From positions 22,226 through 86,225 of the forward strand of contig JAWLCE010000018.1 of assembly GCA_041687335.1 (NCBI GenBank): a stretch of 64,000 nucleotides of DNA, written 5' to 3'. Positions 1 to 9,981 of the stretch are shown piece after piece. The stretch is from JAJFUE01 sp041687335 (GTDB lineage: Bacteria; Sumerlaeota; Sumerlaeia; MVZB01). The notes beneath the pieces were generated by a model. The model worked only from the letters and a program-made list of their open reading frames with translations, was not told where the DNA came from and did not search any database. The position numbers and the translations under genes were made by a program. Within the stretch, counting starts at the first letter, position 1, and every line of letters starts with the position of its first letter.

Positions 1-84
1 GCGGGACTGGTCGCACAGCAGCTTCGTATCGATGGCCGTCTGATCCGGATTGGTGAGACTGCTCGAGACGAGCAGCCCCGCTAG
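1..84 (+). CDS. Possible 3' end of an unidentified gene, cut by window edge
   Basis: Frame 1 is open from the first base for 27 codons and stops with TAG at 82-84. The peptide ends in GETARDEQPR and I do not recognise it. A plus-strand hairpin with a T tract at 196-228 would be a suitable terminator for a gene ending here. Against this, the minus strand is also open from a GTG at 144 to the edge and has higher GC at third codon positions over bases 1-87, so the coding strand is uncertain. Confidence 0.3.
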   Translation, partial: AGLVAQQLRIDGRLIRIGETARDEQPR

Positions 85-195
85 CAGATTTTTAACTTCA
101 GAGCGGTTGCCGAGGGCGGAAGCATCGTTTGGCTTTTGCTTCACCGCTATTTGGCACTTCCGACACCAGCTCAAAGATGTCGCACTGCAGGATAT

Positions 196-228
196 CCGGA
201 GGGCGATGCACCCTCCGGTAATTTTTTA
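196..228 (+). terminator. Rho-independent terminator
   Basis: A perfect 8-bp stem (CCGGAGGG at 196-203 with CCCTCCGG at 211-218) closes a 7-base loop and is followed by TAATTTTTT. It is oriented for plus-strand transcription, so it should end a gene entering from the left edge. Confidence 0.7.
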
Positions 229-328
229 GTGCTGGCGGCGCAAAATCGATCAATCTGTCTGTCTTGGTTGCATAAGACGGGGCTGGGGGGTGTCATATGA
301 CCGGCCGGATCGAAAATTCAGTCCCTCA

Positions 329-357
329 TTGACAGGGTCAACTGTATCTGGGAGCAT
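329..357 (+). promoter_or_regulatory. Possible sigma-70 promoter of mreB
   Basis: A perfect TTGACA lies at 329-334. Seventeen bases later the hexamer is GAGCAT, which matches TATAAT at only three positions. The position, roughly 80 bases before the mreB start, is suitable, but the -10 box is weak. Confidence 0.3.
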
Positions 358-447
358 GAAGCCGCTTGGGATAGTCGTCGATCTGACTACCTACCCGGCC
401 TTGAAGAACGAGACGGAGCCTGCGGGGCTGAAAGGGTGCAACAGGCC

Positions 448-1491
<1,044 letters not shown>

Positions 1492-1503
1492 TCATTGCCA
1501 ACC

Positions 1504-2169
1504 ATGACGACCCCGCCCCCCTTCGACGCCATCATCTTCGACATGGACGGCGTGCTGTTTGATTCGGAAGCGATTCATGTGCGCGCGTGGGCCGAGATGG
1601 GGCAGCGCCATGACCTGGGGTTTGACAGCGAGTGGGTGCGCGGATGGATCGGCCGGCCGGACGTCGAGCTGGTGGCCTGCCTGCGCGAGCGCCACAACGG
1701 CTCCCGGGACCTGGACTCCATTTCTCAAGAAAAATTGGCAAGATTCATTGAACTGACGACGCTTGAATTGCAGCCTTTTGCCGGTCTGGTCGAGCGGCTG
1801 GCGCAGCTGCGCGCGGACGGGCGGCCAATCGCCATCTGCACATCGACCACGACTGCGGAGGCTCGGCGAATGCTGGCCGCGACCGGGTTGGCGCCCTATT
1901 TTGAAACCATGGTGGCCGCTGAGGATGTGAGCCGTCACAAGCCGGCACCCGATGCCTACCTGGAGGCGGCGCGGCGGTTGGAGCTGACCCCGGACCGCTG
2001 CGCGGTGATTGAGGATTCACCCACAGGGGTTGCGGCGGCGCGGGCGGCCGGCTGCCTGACGATAGCGGTGACGACCAGCTTTGCAGCGGCAGAACTGGCC
2101 GCCGCCGACCATGTGATGGCGACAACGGTCGAAGCGCTTGATTGGCTCAGCCGGTCAGTCCCTCGTTGA
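1504..2169 (+). CDS. HAD-superfamily phosphatase/phosphoglucomutase-like hydrolase
   Basis: A 221-residue HAD subfamily IA hydrolase of the beta-phosphoglucomutase/phosphoglycolate phosphatase type. Motif I is FDMDGVLFDSEA (nucleophile and acid/base Asp), motif II is CTSTTT, the motif III lysine is in SRHKPAPDAY, and motif IV is VIEDSPTGVAAA. A helical cap domain lies between motifs I and II. The substrate cannot be read from sequence; sugar phosphates are typical. ATG 1504 is preferred over an in-frame TTG at 1495. Its last 23 bases overlap the 3' end of the convergent larE gene, and it sits 12 bases behind mreB, so the two may be co-transcribed. Confidence 0.85.
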   Translation: MTTPPPFDAIIFDMDGVLFDSEAIHVRAWAEMGQRHDLGFDSEWVRGWIGRPDVELVACLRERHNGSRDLDSISQEKLARFIELTTLELQPFAGLVERLAQLRADGRPIAICTSTTTAEARRMLAATGLAPYFETMVAAEDVSRHKPAPDAYLEAARRLELTPDRCAVIEDSPTGVAAARAAGCLTIAVTTSFAAAELAAADHVMATTVEALDWLSRSVPR

Positions 2170-2986
2170 GGCTGCCGGTGCGGTAGCCTCGCTCGTCGAT
2201 TTCAACTTTTTCAAAACCAAGCCCCAGCAAGTGCGCAATCAGTTCCGCGCGCAGTTGGGCGTCTTCGAGTCGGGGCAGCTCGGCGGGGGCGACTTCGACG
2301 CTGGCGTGGTCGCCGCGATGGCGCACGCGCACCTGACGGAAGCCGCGCTGGCGCAGGAAACGCTCGCCATCGGCCACCTGCTCGAGCTTGCGGCGGTCGA
2401 TCTCGACGCCATATGCGATGCGCGAGGAGAGACAGGGGTTGGAGGGCTTGTCCCAACTGGACAGGCCCAGGGCGCGGGCCAGGTCGCGAATTTCCTGTTT
2501 GCTGAGGTCGGCTTCGCGCAGCGGACTGATGACCTCAAGCTCGCGGACGGCCGCCAGACCGGGCCGCCAGTCGCCCATATCGTCGGCGTTGGAGCCCTCG
2601 ATGACGGCGCGCGCGCCCAGTTCGATGGCCAGCGCCTGAATGCGGCTGAAGAGTTCATGCTTGCAGAAATAACAGCGGTTGGTGGGATTGGCCGCGTAGT
2701 TTTCGATCGCCAGCTCGCTATAGGAGACTTCATGGAGTTGGCAACCGTGGTCGTGGGCCTGGGCGGAGGCCAGCTCGTATTCCTCGGGGGTCAGCGTCTC
2801 GGAGCGGGCGATGACGCCGATGCAGTCCTTGGCCAGCGCCAGCGTGCCGATCTTGAGCAGCAGCGAGGAGTCGACCCCGCCGGAATAGGCCACCAGCACG
2901 CGGCCCAAGCCTGTCATGCGCTCAAAGACACGGTCGAACTTGGCACGGTGCGGGAGCCGGTTCCAGTCGATCTCGAGAGATGGCAT
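2147..2986 (-). CDS. larE: LarE-type ATP-dependent sacrificial sulfur transferase
   Basis: A 279-residue PP-loop protein. LarE adenylates the pyridinium cofactor precursor and donates sulfur from one of its own cysteines, building the nickel-pincer nucleotide of lactate racemase (LarA). The ATP motif YSGGVDSSLLL is near residue 35, the family hallmark NRCYFCKHELF near 102, and the sulfur-donor cysteine is in NPCLSSRIAYG near 184. The ATG has AGGAA eight bases upstream. larA, larB and larC are not in this window, so the pathway may be elsewhere or this may act as a more general sulfur transferase. It is convergent with the HAD gene and follows the ndh-like gene by 96 bases. Confidence 0.85.
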   Translation of the reverse strand: MPSLEIDWNRLPHRAKFDRVFERMTGLGRVLVAYSGGVDSSLLLKIGTLALAKDCIGVIARSETLTPEEYELASAQAHDHGCQLHEVSYSELAIENYAANPTNRCYFCKHELFSRIQALAIELGARAVIEGSNADDMGDWRPGLAAVRELEVISPLREADLSKQEIRDLARALGLSSWDKPSNPCLSSRIAYGVEIDRRKLEQVADGERFLRQRGFRQVRVRHRGDHASVEVAPAELPRLEDAQLRAELIAHLLGLGFEKVEIDERGYRTGSLNEGLTG

Positions 2987-3020
2987 CGTTGGTTCCTGTT
3001 ATGAACTGACGCCGGCGGAC

Positions 3021-3060
3021 GCCCCGCCGGACGGTGCTGATCATTTTACCCCGGCGGGGC
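3021..3060. repeat. 10-bp perfect inverted repeat between ndh-like gene and larE
   Basis: GCCCCGCCGG at 3021-3030 is complemented exactly by CCGGCGGGGC at 3051-3060, with 20 bases between. It has no T tract on either side, so it is not a standard terminator. It may be an RNA stem in the ndh-larE transcript or a binding site. Confidence 0.45.
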
Positions 3061-3082
3061 GGCAATTGAAATGGCAAACGGG

Positions 3083-4405
3083 CTATTGGGGATCTGGAGG
3101 GGCGGGGGGAGACGGCGGATCCTGTCGCGGGCGATGCAGCCCCAGTTGAACATGCTCGCCGGGCAGGATCAATTCCACCGTCCAGTCAAGCATGACCCGC
3201 AGGGTACGCCCCAGCCCGGGCATCTTCCACAGGTAGATCGTACGCCAAAGGAACCAGGCGGGGAAGCCGGCCAGCTTGAGCCCGAATATTTTGGCCACTC
3301 CGGATCGCCGGCCCAGCGCGACCACCGAGCCCAGGTTGGCCAGCTGGACCGGACGTGGCGGCCGGCCCTGGATGGCGCGGGCCATGTTGGCCGCCAATGC
3401 AGCGCCCTGGCGTGTAGCGTGCTGGGCAGTGGCGGGGTAGGTGCCGCCTCGCGGATCGGGATTCACGGCGCAGTCGCCGATAGCCCAGACATTGTCGTGG
3501 CCCTGCACGCGCATGGTGTCATCGCAGCGGATGTATCCCCGCTCGTCGGTGGGCAGGCCGATTCTCGCGACCAGTGGATTGGGCGCGATGCCGGCGGCCC
3601 AGATGACGGTGCTGGTGGGCAGCCAGGTGCCATCGGCCAACTGGGCGCGGTCGGGTTCGATCCGCTGGATCGTTGCGCCCAATCGGATGTCGATACCGCG
3701 GCGGGAGAGCCGGTCGGCGGCGAAGCGGGCAAGGTCCTCGTCAAGTGTGGGCAGGATGCGTTCGCGCAGCTCGACCAGCGTGACGCGAATCAGATCGGGA
3801 GGGACGCGCCGATAGTGACGGCGAGCGGCATGCAGCAGGTCATGGCATTCCCCAGCCAGCTCGACACCGGTGTAGTTGCCGCCGACGATGACGAAGCTCA
3901 GGCTGCGGCGGGCCAGCTCGGGGTCATCGGTCGCCTCGGCCAGTTCCAGCATCTGGATCATCCGATCGCGCAGGCCAATGCCGTCAGCGAGGTTCTTGAG
4001 CTCGAAACCGTGCTCGCGCAGGCCGGGGACCGGCGGCATCAATGTTACGCTGCCCAAGCAGATCGCAAGATGATCCCACGGGGTCTCGGATGATTGAACA
4101 TGGCCGGCAGGACGGTAACGGACCCGGCGGCGTTGCAGGTCGACGTCCTCGACCTCGGCCGTGACCAGGCGGGTGGAACGCACGAACCGTCGCAGGGAAA
4201 CGACGGCGTGGCGCGGCTCGAGCGTTCCGGTGCTGGCCTCGATCAGCAGTGGCGTGAAGAGGAAGTAATTGGTGCGGTTGATCAGCAGGACGTCAGCCCC
4301 GAGGCGAGTCAAGCGTGGCTCCAGCGCCTGGGCGCAATAGGCGCCGGCAAATCCGCCACCCAGTATGACGATCCGTGCCGCGGGGCTGTCTGGCTGGGAC
4401 TCCAT
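3083..4405 (-). CDS. NDH-2-type NAD(P)/FAD-dependent oxidoreductase
   Basis: A 440-residue pyridine nucleotide-disulfide oxidoreductase of the type II NADH:quinone dehydrogenase group. Such enzymes sit on the inner face of the membrane and pass electrons from NADH to quinone without pumping protons. The FAD-binding motif VILGGGFAGAYCAQAL is at the N-terminus. A second GxGxxG-like motif (FVIVGGNYTGVELAGE) for NAD(P)H is near residue 165. The FAD-contacting VWAIGDCAV is near residue 310, followed by a typical TAQHATRQG stretch. The last 20 residues are proline-rich. No strong ribosome site is visible, so the start is less certain. It lies behind a terminator that separates it from the protease gene upstream. 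Confidence 0.85.
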   Translation of the reverse strand: MESQPDSPAARIVILGGGFAGAYCAQALEPRLTRLGADVLLINRTNYFLFTPLLIEASTGTLEPRHAVVSLRRFVRSTRLVTAEVEDVDLQRRRVRYRPAGHVQSSETPWDHLAICLGSVTLMPPVPGLREHGFELKNLADGIGLRDRMIQMLELAEATDDPELARRSLSFVIVGGNYTGVELAGECHDLLHAARRHYRRVPPDLIRVTLVELRERILPTLDEDLARFAADRLSRRGIDIRLGATIQRIEPDRAQLADGTWLPTSTVIWAAGIAPNPLVARIGLPTDERGYIRCDDTMRVQGHDNVWAIGDCAVNPDPRGGTYPATAQHATRQGAALAANMARAIQGRPPRPVQLANLGSVVALGRRSGVAKIFGLKLAGFPAWFLWRTIYLWKMPGLGRTLRVMLDWTVELILPGEHVQLGLHRPRQDPPSPPAPPDPQ

Positions 4406-4439
4406 TGTTTCATTTTAGAGCAGCTGAGGGCGGGGGCAT

Positions 4440-4477
4440 AAAAAAAACTCCCCGGCCGCCATCTGGACGGCCGGGGA
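4440..4477 (-). terminator. Rho-independent terminator of the subtilase gene
   Basis: A 10-bp perfect stem (4449-4458 with 4468-4477, sequence TCCCCGGCCG and complement) has a 9-base loop. On the minus strand a run of eight T follows (A run at 4440-4447). It sits just after the stop codon of the large protease. Confidence 0.85.
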
Positions 4478-4500
4478 AGCTTGAATCGGCGAAGGGGATG

Positions 4501-7500
4501 TTATTCCTGGCCCAGGTTGATCGCCTGGATCAGCTCCTCCAGCGTGATTTCCTCATCCTCATCGAAATCGACGGCATACGTCTCTTCCCAAGTCAGCCAT
4601 TCGATTTCAAGGAGGTGGCGGGCGATCCGCTTGGGATCCATTTTGACAAGGAAGCTCCAGACTGGACCGATGTTGCTGGCGCCGTATTGATTGAAGGTGC
4701 GCAGGCGCCAGTAGTAACGCTCGCCGACGCGGAAGTAGTATTCCCAGAGATCAACTTCGGGTGTATCCACCTCTGCCAACAGGTAGAGGTCGTCGGGCGA
4801 GGTGCCGAACCAGACCTGATAGCGCTCGCCCGGGTTGCCGGACCAGACCAGCTTGGAGGGGAACGCCATGTGCGTACCGCTGACGGGATCGGGGGCGGGG
4901 CCATATGTCTCGGGCAGGGTCGGGAAGCCGCGGTCGCAGGTTTCATTGACCAGCGTGCCGATGTTGTCGATCATCCAGCCGAGGCCGACCTTGTCCTGAT
5001 CGCAGACATGACGGAAGCGGATCAGGCGATCCTCACCGATGAAGGGCTCCAAGTCCACGCGCACCTCGCTCATCGGTCCGAACTGATGATGGCCGTTGCC
5101 GTTCATGTCGCCGGTCCAGGCCCAGCGATTGGCGATGGAGCTGGAGAAGTTGTTATTGATGACGGCCACGTATTGGCCCTGGGTGATGTGGGGGCCGAGG
5201 TCCTGCCAGTTCAGGCCCCCATCGGTTGAAATCTCGATCACCGCGCCATCGTAGTTCGGTTCGAAGGCGTAGGTGTGCCAGAAGGTCAACTGCATCTGCG
5301 GCTGAATGGTCAGCGGCGGCATGATCAGGTAGACATCCTTGGGCTCCTCGGTGCTGCGGGTGCTCCAGGCGTGGCTGGGGCTGCGGGCATAGATGCGGCT
5401 GGCGTAGTTCCAGCTGTCGGGCTCAAAAGTATAACCCCAGTCCGAGGTGCCGATGAGTGCCCCATGCTGCCAGCCCGGCGCCGGCATGGGCTCGAGCTGG
5501 TCGACCTGCAGCTGCTGATTTTGCAGGGTGCTGAAGCCGAACAACTCGCCATGATTCTTGTAGCGCTTGCTGTTGCCGTCGCCATCGAGCAGCTCGATTT
5601 CATAATTATAGGGCGTGCACTTGGTCAGGTTGGTCAGCGTGAGTGTGGCGGTTGTGCCATAGGCGCTTTCGACCATCTCATCCAGATTACCCGGAGCTGG
5701 TCCATAATGGATGCGCATGATGGCAGCCTCATTGGCGGCCAGCTCGATGGTCGCGGAGTGATCGGTGACCGAGACCAAGTGATGTCTGACCACGGAGGGA
5801 GCAATGCAATCGACATAAATCGTGTCGAAGGCTTCGTAGACAATGCCATCGGCACTGGGATCGATATAGGCCAGCTTGACAATCTCTCCGTTGCCGACCT
5901 CAATGGCATCTCCAATGCGGACCATCCCGCGCGTGCCCGCGGCCGTGATCTTCAGCCGGCCATGCCAGATGCGCGGGTCCCATTCATAAGAAATCATCTC
6001 GGGGTAGACCAGGGTTGGGGGAATGCGCCCCGGCACCGAGATCAGGAAAGTGAGCCCACTGGAAGGCGGAGGCTCATCGCCCGGCTCCGGATCGTCAACG
6101 ATGGGCGGCACATAGCTCTTCAGTTCCTCATCGCGAATTTCGAAGAGGATTTCGTCGGATGAACAATTGGTCTTGTCCAGGAAGATGTTGAGTTGCGCCT
6201 GATCGGTGATGGGCGGGGCGAGCTCGTAGATCCAGACGTCGTCGATATACCAGCCGCCCGGAATCGTATTCTCCACATTGTCGCTGCCCATCCGCCAGCG
6301 GAAGTGGACCATCTCACCGGCGAACTCGGTCAGGTCGACTTTGACTCGCCGGGGCTCCTGAATATATCCGCTCCAGACGCTGCGTCCGGCCAATCGGTTT
6401 CGATCCGCGGTCGGGTCGGAGGGAGGTTCGATAAAGCCATTGTAGCGACCCTCGAGGATATAGGGTCCCAAGTCATACCAGGCGGTGATGATATTTTCAT
6501 TGCCATCGGGGTCGATGATCGTCTCCTGACGACCGATCTCAAGGACGCCGCCTTCCAGGGCCTCGCTGAAGCCCACGGAGTCGAACTGGTAGACATGGAA
6601 AAATTCCATGAGCACATTGCCGACGGGCAGGGTCTGGGTCGTCAACATGAGGGCCGTATCGGCATAGCTATTGGGGACTGTGGTCTGCCAGGTGTGGGTG
6701 CGCGACCGTGAGTAACGCGCGGGGCTGCCGGACCGCTGCCAGGCCGATTCACCCAGCATTCCAACAGTCGACCAAGGGTTGGGGTCCGGGGTTTCTTCCC
6801 ATTCCAAATCGTCAAAGAACTTAAACACGCGATCGATGGTGACAAAGCCGAACGGGCTGGAACCGTTGGCGGCGTCGGCGACGTTGCCGGCCTCATCTAT
6901 CAGCCGGAAGCGGTAATAATACTTGGTCCCGTAGTCCAGGTCGGCCAGATAGAAATCCTGGTCCGTGGCACGGTAGAGGGTATAAAGTCTGAACACATCC
7001 TCTTCAAAGGTTGGATCGGTGCTGTATTCCAGTTCAATCACGGCGGGCTCATCCAGGCCCACCGAGATTGTGACCGAGCTGTCGGTCAAACCCGAGAGCT
7101 CATGGCGGATCAGGTTCGGCGCCTGGCAATCGACGTCAACTTCCTGAATGGCGACGTGTTGGGCGCCGCTGCTGTTGACTGATGCGTCGAAATAGCGGAC
7201 GCGGATTTTCTCGCCATGGGACACTTGCAGCGAGCCATCCTCGCGGGTGACGGCCCCGCCGACAACCGGCAAGGTGCCGCGAAGGAGGCCAGAACCCGAG
7301 CCGACTTCCGCGACCGTCAGGTACTCCATGTCGCCACCGGTCAAGGTCTCGAGCAACACCCAGGTGGTGCCGGCGAATTCAAGGTCTTTGTCGATCACCG
7401 TGACCCGCATCGTATCCTTGCAGTTATACAGATGCTTGTCGAAGGAGACCTGACCCAATTCCGACATGTCCTCGCCGTTCATGACCACCAGGGCGAAGTC

Positions 7501-9807
7501 CTGTTCGAGAGGCTGGCCGGTGTTGGGGCGCGCGTCGCCTGCAATCTTGGACGACTGGACCGTGATCGTGTAATAGCCGGGGGAGGGATTAGGCATGAAG
7601 ACGCACTCGACGTTGTTGAGTTTGTCGTGGGCGTCCTCGGTCTCGAACAACTCAAAATATTCGGTGCCGTTGAGAGATTCGCCGAAGGGGATGACGTTGC
7701 CTTTCCAGGTCTCGACTCCGTTGCTGACCGTCAGGTCGAGGTCGTTGACCAACTGGCGGCCATTGACGGCTGCCATGCCCGCCGCATCGGTCCAGGTCAG
7801 CACGACTCGGAAGGGCTGGGTGGGGTCGGTGACCCATACCTTCTGGACGAAGGTTTCGCCCTGGTGGGTAAAGATGCGGGATTGATCCACATAGTGGATG
7901 GTGCGGGCGTCATCGACGATGTTGGCCAGCGAGGCCATGCCCCAGCCCTGATGCGAATTGGGCGCATAGCCCAGCCGCCGGGGCTCGGTGGGGTCATCGA
8001 TATTGGTGCGACCGCCAGCCTGGTCGACGGCGCCGGCGATCAGGGCCGCCTTGACGATTGCCGGGCTCGGCAAAGTGCCAAATTTTTTCTTGTAATGCTC
8101 CTGAAACAGAACCACTGCGCCGGCCACCAGCGGACAGGCGAAGCTTGTGCCATTGGACCAGGTGTAGGAATTCTGGAAGGCGGGGTAGTAGCGCCAGTAA
8201 TCGCCGGGCTCACCTTTTTCAAGCCGCTCGCGGCCGCTGACGCCGCCGGCGTTGAAATTGACCGAGTCAGAGGCGGCACCGGTGACGTGGGTGCCCACAG
8301 AGGTCACGGTCGGGGCGATGCGGCCGTCGGCGGTCGGGCCGCGGCTGGAGAAGAAGGCGATGTCGCGCAGGTCATCAGCGGTATCGGGCCCGAAATAGGA
8401 GCTGGGGCGGCAGTTTTCCTCGGCATCGAAATTCTCGCTGGCGCCCACCGAGATGACATTTTTGGCTGTCGCCGGCGAGCCGATCGAACCCATCTGGCCG
8501 GCATTGCCCGCTGCGAAGACAAAGGTCATTTCTTGCAGACCGTTTTGCTGGGTGAGCGCGTCCCGGGTCAGCATGTCGAAGATTTGGGCATCAATCGTAT
8601 AGCTGCCGCCGACATCGGCGCCCCAGGAGTTGGAGGAGACACGCGCGCCAGAGTTATAGGCTTCGGCGACCAGGCCCGGGAGGGAGAACTGGGGCCGGAA
8701 ATTGACCCAGCCATCGCCATCGATGATTTTGGTGGCATATATCCAAGCTCTGGGCGCAACACCCTGCCCGAGCAGATAGCCACCCGCATCGACGATGCCG
8801 TCCTTAATGACGGGGTTGCCCATGATGATCGAGGCGCACAGGTGGCCGTGGCCGCCGATGCTATCGCCCCACTGTTCATAGGTGGCATTGCGGATGCCGA
8901 CGATGCGGCCATTGATATCCTCGTGGGCCATGCCGGGCTGGTTGGTGGAGTTGCCCTTGGAGAGGCCATCATCCATGACGTGGACGATCATGCCCTCGCC
9001 CGAGAGGCCGACTGAATCGAGCCAGTCCTGATAGCTGCGGCCGGGGGCGGCGATGGCAGACCGGGTGTCATTGAACTTCCCGGCGATGGTCAGCGCCCCG
9101 CGCTCGCCGAGGCCGCGCCGTTCGTAGTGCGGCTCGATCCAGACCACGCTGTTGAAGCGGGCCAGCTCAATGACGGTTGCGGCGTCGGCGGCCACCATTA
9201 GAAAGATGCTGTGGTTGATATCGCCAAGCACGGAGACGGTCGCGCCGGCCTGGGTGAGGAACTGCTGGACGGCCTGCTCGGCCCCGGTCTTGATGATCTG
9301 AACATTATATTTGAGGGGGGTAGTCACGCCATCATCACTGAGCCGCGTGCCCTCGACCTCTGGCACTGCGTCGACATGGATCTTCCACGCCGGCTGCATG
9401 GGGCCACTCCAGCGGGTGGGCTCGCCGGCCTGCGCCTGCAGCGTGGGAACGCTCAGGGCGCTGATTTCGGCGGGCAGCAGCATCAGGTAGGAGTCGTCGC
9501 CCAGCGGGTGCAGCAATTGGGCTCCCATCTGAAGCAGGCCCTGCAGCTTGGCATCATCCAGCTCGGTGTGCCACTGGACGATCGCCACCTGGCGCTCACC
9601 GGCGGCCAGAGGCCTGATCGCGTCGGAGCCTGCTTGAAGCGCGGGCGCACCGGTGGGTTGCAGTGGATCGAAATCCCCGCTGCGCAGGCGGATGATTTGT
9701 GCCTGCGCCGAGGGCGACGGCACGGCGGCCAATAGGCTCAACACCAGCAGGATCAAGCCCGCGTAAATTTGGCCCGCGGCCGACCTGGAGACAGCAATGT
9801 GCGGCAT
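4501..9807 (-). CDS. Very large secreted subtilisin-like serine protease (S8 family) with beta-sandwich modules
   Basis: About 1768 residues. A signal peptide is visible (ILLVLSLLAAVPSPSAQA), so it is exported. The subtilase domain carries the catalytic Asp in HVMDDG near residue 277, His in GGHGHLCAS near 320, the oxyanion-region AAGNAG, and Ser in NGTSFACPLVAG near 555. A long C-terminal part follows with repeated YYRFRLIDEAGN-like fibronectin III-type segments and two paired segments ending in GWYIDDVWI and GWMIDNIGT, which look like jelly-roll (MAM/CBM-like) domains. The extreme C-terminus has an EF-hand-like loop (DFDEDEEITLEEL), reminiscent of half a dockerin. The start is set at ATG 9807, with GAGGGAAAGG about 10 bases upstream; an open extension to 9894 lacks a good site. 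It is probably a scavenging or surface-processing protease; its substrate is unknown. Confidence 0.9.
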   Translation of the reverse strand: MPHIAVSRSAAGQIYAGLILLVLSLLAAVPSPSAQAQIIRLRSGDFDPLQPTGAPALQAGSDAIRPLAAGERQVAIVQWHTELDDAKLQGLLQMGAQLLHPLGDDSYLMLLPAEISALSVPTLQAQAGEPTRWSGPMQPAWKIHVDAVPEVEGTRLSDDGVTTPLKYNVQIIKTGAEQAVQQFLTQAGATVSVLGDINHSIFLMVAADAATVIELARFNSVVWIEPHYERRGLGERGALTIAGKFNDTRSAIAAPGRSYQDWLDSVGLSGEGMIVHVMDDGLSKGNSTNQPGMAHEDINGRIVGIRNATYEQWGDSIGGHGHLCASIIMGNPVIKDGIVDAGGYLLGQGVAPRAWIYATKIIDGDGWVNFRPQFSLPGLVAEAYNSGARVSSNSWGADVGGSYTIDAQIFDMLTRDALTQQNGLQEMTFVFAAGNAGQMGSIGSPATAKNVISVGASENFDAEENCRPSSYFGPDTADDLRDIAFFSSRGPTADGRIAPTVTSVGTHVTGAASDSVNFNAGGVSGRERLEKGEPGDYWRYYPAFQNSYTWSNGTSFACPLVAGAVVLFQEHYKKKFGTLPSPAIVKAALIAGAVDQAGGRTNIDDPTEPRRLGYAPNSHQGWGMASLANIVDDARTIHYVDQSRIFTHQGETFVQKVWVTDPTQPFRVVLTWTDAAGMAAVNGRQLVNDLDLTVSNGVETWKGNVIPFGESLNGTEYFELFETEDAHDKLNNVECVFMPNPSPGYYTITVQSSKIAGDARPNTGQPLEQDFALVVMNGEDMSELGQVSFDKHLYNCKDTMRVTVIDKDLEFAGTTWVLLETLTGGDMEYLTVAEVGSGSGLLRGTLPVVGGAVTREDGSLQVSHGEKIRVRYFDASVNSSGAQHVAIQEVDVDCQAPNLIRHELSGLTDSSVTISVGLDEPAVIELEYSTDPTFEEDVFRLYTLYRATDQDFYLADLDYGTKYYYRFRLIDEAGNVADAANGSSPFGFVTIDRVFKFFDDLEWEETPDPNPWSTVGMLGESAWQRSGSPARYSRSRTHTWQTTVPNSYADTALMLTTQTLPVGNVLMEFFHVYQFDSVGFSEALEGGVLEIGRQETIIDPDGNENIITAWYDLGPYILEGRYNGFIEPPSDPTADRNRLAGRSVWSGYIQEPRRVKVDLTEFAGEMVHFRWRMGSDNVENTIPGGWYIDDVWIYELAPPITDQAQLNIFLDKTNCSSDEILFEIRDEELKSYVPPIVDDPEPGDEPPPSSGLTFLISVPGRIPPTLVYPEMISYEWDPRIWHGRLKITAAGTRGMVRIGDAIEVGNGEIVKLAYIDPSADGIVYEAFDTIYVDCIAPSVVRHHLVSVTDHSATIELAANEAAIMRIHYGPAPGNLDEMVESAYGTTATLTLTNLTKCTPYNYEIELLDGDGNSKRYKNHGELFGFSTLQNQQLQVDQLEPMPAPGWQHGALIGTSDWGYTFEPDSWNYASRIYARSPSHAWSTRSTEEPKDVYLIMPPLTIQPQMQLTFWHTYAFEPNYDGAVIEISTDGGLNWQDLGPHITQGQYVAVINNNFSSSIANRWAWTGDMNGNGHHQFGPMSEVRVDLEPFIGEDRLIRFRHVCDQDKVGLGWMIDNIGTLVNETCDRGFPTLPETYGPAPDPVSGTHMAFPSKLVWSGNPGERYQVWFGTSPDDLYLLAEVDTPEVDLWEYYFRVGERYYWRLRTFNQYGASNIGPVWSFLVKMDPKRIARHLLEIEWLTWEETYAVDFDEDEEITLEELIQAINLGQE

Positions 9808-9981
9808 CTGACGGTAATCCTTTCCCTCTAATCGCACGACTTGACCCGACATCCTTGAAAAATTCGAGGTAAGAGAGCGTGCAAACGGATCCAACTGCGA
9901 TCACGCATGTTACTATGTTCCAGCGCTTTCGCGAAGACAAGTCAATTTGGCTGACCGGCGGACCTGGGTGCCGGCGGTTCC

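Larger units (their letters stand above)
85..447. other. Non-coding stretch upstream of mreB
   Basis: No convincing gene is visible in these 363 bases apart from the uncertain minus-strand frame (GTG at 144). The stretch holds a rho-independent terminator (196-228) and a consensus -35 box (329-334) that may belong to the mreB promoter. I see no RNA gene. Confidence 0.5.

Noticed and set aside
3648..3666. GGTTCGATCC, resembling a tRNA T-loop
   Set aside because: It lies inside the NDH-2-like coding sequence and no acceptor or anticodon stem can be formed around it.
7216..9015. 599-residue open frame opposite the subtilase gene
   Set aside because: It is a mirror of the protease codons, with no recognisable domain, no ribosome site, and a composition of repeated Gly/Ala/Asp typical of antisense frames in GC-rich DNA.
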